A stretch of DNA of 64,000 nt from Amia ocellicauda. Lineage: Eukaryota; Chordata; Actinopteri; Amiiformes; Amiidae. Below the pieces are notes generated by a model. It searched no databases and was not told the DNA's origin. It worked only from the letters and a program-made list of their open reading frames with translations. How positions within the stretch are numbered: position 1 is the first letter of the stretch; each line of letters opens with the position of its first letter. The stretch covers positions 3,130,501 to 3,194,500 of the forward strand of contig NC_089867.1 of assembly GCF_036373705.1 (NCBI RefSeq), in the 5' to 3' direction. Shown here in pieces: positions 62,401 through 64,000 of this stretch. The position numbers and the translations under genes were made by a program.

Positions 62401-64000
62401 AATGATAACGGCTCTTATTATATATGTATATGCAACATAACTGAAGATACACTAACGCTTTGCCAACCAATTGTTCCTGATGGGAAATCTATACTCTCAC
62501 AATAAATAAATAAATAAATAAATAAATATTGACATTATTAACTGCACTTTTAAAATGTAAACTCCAGCACTGTGAGGAGTGGATAGTGAAGTGAACTTCT
62601 TCACTTGGAAAAATGGACATGGAAAAATGTTCCCTGTGGTTCCCATTTGTAGCTACTGTTCTTGAACAAATCTGTACATAAATACATCCACTTACATTCA
62701 TGTATTATGGTTATTTATGATATTACTATGTTTTAAATGTAGTACTAAAATGACATATGCTCCGTGTTCAACGAGACACTTTGATTCAGGAGGGGATTTT
62801 AAAGTTGACTTTAAACGGAAAGACATGAACATCTTAATCGTAAATAATATTATTTACATCACTGTTAAATTGAGTGCTGTTGCACTGCAATAAATGCAAC
62901 AAATAAAGACTCTTTAACACATTTGTATCACTAAGTATGTGTTGTCTTGTTTTTTGCCTGCAATTACTTACAATTATTAAAGCTAATAGGAGAGTTATGG
63001 TAGCGTTGCTCAGCTGTTTGATCTGCAGCAGGGTAGCGGCCACATGCATTAACAGCTTATAGGCATATACTTTGTTTATGCATGAGGTATGTGATGTGAA
63101 GTTTATTACTGTAAGACAATAAAAGCTGTGTCTGATTGTTAGTCTCCCAGTGACCCTGCCGCCCCCACACCGCCCAGGTCAGCTGTACCTTGGCAAGGAG
63201 GAGTGGAGGGTGATTATTTGATATTAAGCTGAACTGGCAGTGGTTAATGGAGTCATATGCAGCCTTCTAAAACTAACCCTTTTCTGCTTTCTGGGATTTT
63301 TACCAGCTCCCGGGCTCATTCTCCTATGATTGCAGTGGGAAGCGATGACAGTAATGTTGGCTATGGTGGCAAAGTCCAGATATACGAGTACAATGAAAAC
63401 ACAAGGTTGGTACTGTTTTTTTTTTTCCTCAAGCTTCTTACCTTCCATTTACACATTTTTGTTTTGTTTATTCTGACATTCCTGTTTTCTGAAGGTTGTT
63501 AATTTAGCACATGCCTTTGAGTAAGATCAGGAAATGCTTTGTTTTTTCCCCCCTTAATTCCCCTAGTGCCTGCGGTTAAATTATGAAAAAGGCAGCATCA
63601 GCAATGCCCTATTGAGATACGTCTGCTGAATAAGCATACAGACTGGTGTGACAGTGTCAGACTGGATTGTCTTTCATTCGAGAAGTATTTACTTCTGCAT
63701 GTCTGTGTTCAATTCTGTTAAAATCTTCTTTTATGGGAAGTCTAAGGGCTAGGTTTTCTCTGCTGGATTTGTAAAAGTGGCCTTACTGGGTCTGTCAGTG
63801 TGTCTGTGCTAAGAGTTGCACTGGTCCTGCCTACATTGCCATTGGTCTACCATGTCTGTGAGTGGGAGGAAAAATATTGCTGCATTTTTCAGAGGACACT
63901 ACACCCAGTGTAAGATAGGAGAGAGAATCTTCCCATTCCCCAAATCAAAGCCTGTGTTCAAACCCATCTGCAGGAAGTACGCCAAGGCGGAGACGTTGAT
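59476..64000 (+). CDS. seh1l: SEH1-like nucleoporin, 5' part (exons 1-5 and start of exon 6)
   Basis: SEH1L is a WD40 beta-propeller subunit of the nuclear-pore Y (NUP107-160) complex and of GATOR2 in mTORC1 control. Exons: 59476-59586, 60515-60565, 61225-61371, 61653-61864, 63307-63405 and 63974 to beyond the window. Phases join without error and give about 215 residues of an expected ~360. The start [19 protein letters not shown] is diagnostic. WD-type ends are visible as [21 protein letters not shown] and K-V-Q-I-Y-E-Y. The segment [12 protein letters not shown] differs from the human S-S-P-N-A-M-A loop. The exon 5 donor is the weak GTTGGT. The gene is truncated only by the window edge. 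Confidence 0.95.
62501..62529. repeat. (AAAT)n microsatellite
   Basis: About seven AAAT units in SEH1L intron 4. Confidence 0.9.

Overview
The window is nuclear DNA from a vertebrate, most likely a ray-finned fish. Four intron-containing genes can be assembled exon by exon with consistent splice phases: CEP76 (minus), PSMG2 (plus), PTPN2 (minus) and the 5' part of SEH1L (plus). This matches the gene order I know from human chromosome 18p11 (CEP76-PSMG2-PTPN2-SEH1L), so it is a conserved synteny block. The repeats (Tc1-like DD34E and DD36E transposons, a Ty3/Gypsy LTR element, CR1-like LINE, tRNA-derived SINE, PIF/Harbinger-like and hAT elements) point to a fish. The CR1 3' end and the SINE resemble families I associate with non-teleost fishes such as gar, bowfin, sturgeon or paddlefish, but the species assignment is inference.

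Layout. 0.3-8.5 kb: a degenerate minus-strand Ty3/Gypsy element with two LTRs, split by a plus-strand CR1-like LINE that carries its own target-site duplication. 8.5-14 kb: gene-poor DNA with one unidentified coding-like minus-strand stretch (about 9.3-9.6 kb) and a deleted DD36E Tc1-like copy (10.7-11.4 kb). 14.07-23.97 kb: CEP76, 12 coding exons, 661 aa, with a 1.4-kb Harbinger-like element in its last intron. 24.0-24.5 kb: a short head-to-head promoter region. 24.54-28.1 kb: PSMG2, 7 coding exons, 260 aa. 28.6-57.2 kb: PTPN2. 57.2-59.5 kb: intergenic DNA with a palindromic MITE and a SINE/L2 tail. 59.48 kb to the window end: SEH1L exons 1-5 and the start of exon 6.

The most interesting point is PTPN2. 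Nine coding exons give a 415-aa phosphatase with a hydrophobic C-terminal tail, like the ER-anchored TC48 form. A GT donor inside exon 9, placed exactly as in the mammalian gene, joins in phase to a 22-nt coding piece about 10.2 kb downstream (33,006-33,027). The joined product ends R-P-R-V-S-D-A, matching the nuclear TC45 end R-P-R-L-T-D-T and giving 391 aa. The 10.2-kb alternative intron holds a hAT element with an exact 8-bp target duplication, an intact DD36E (Incomer-type) transposon with perfect terminal repeats, and a Tc1 DD34E copy. A second copy of that Tc1 family lies in PTPN2 intron 2 in the opposite orientation, so inverted repeats of about 1.5 kb flank exons 3-9.

The genes are not an operon. 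They serve separate cell functions: CEP76 limits centriole reduplication, PSMG2 helps assemble the 20S proteasome, PTPN2 dephosphorylates JAK/STAT and receptor kinases, and SEH1L is a nuclear-pore Y-complex and GATOR2 subunit. I found no CRISPR array, rRNA or free tRNA gene.
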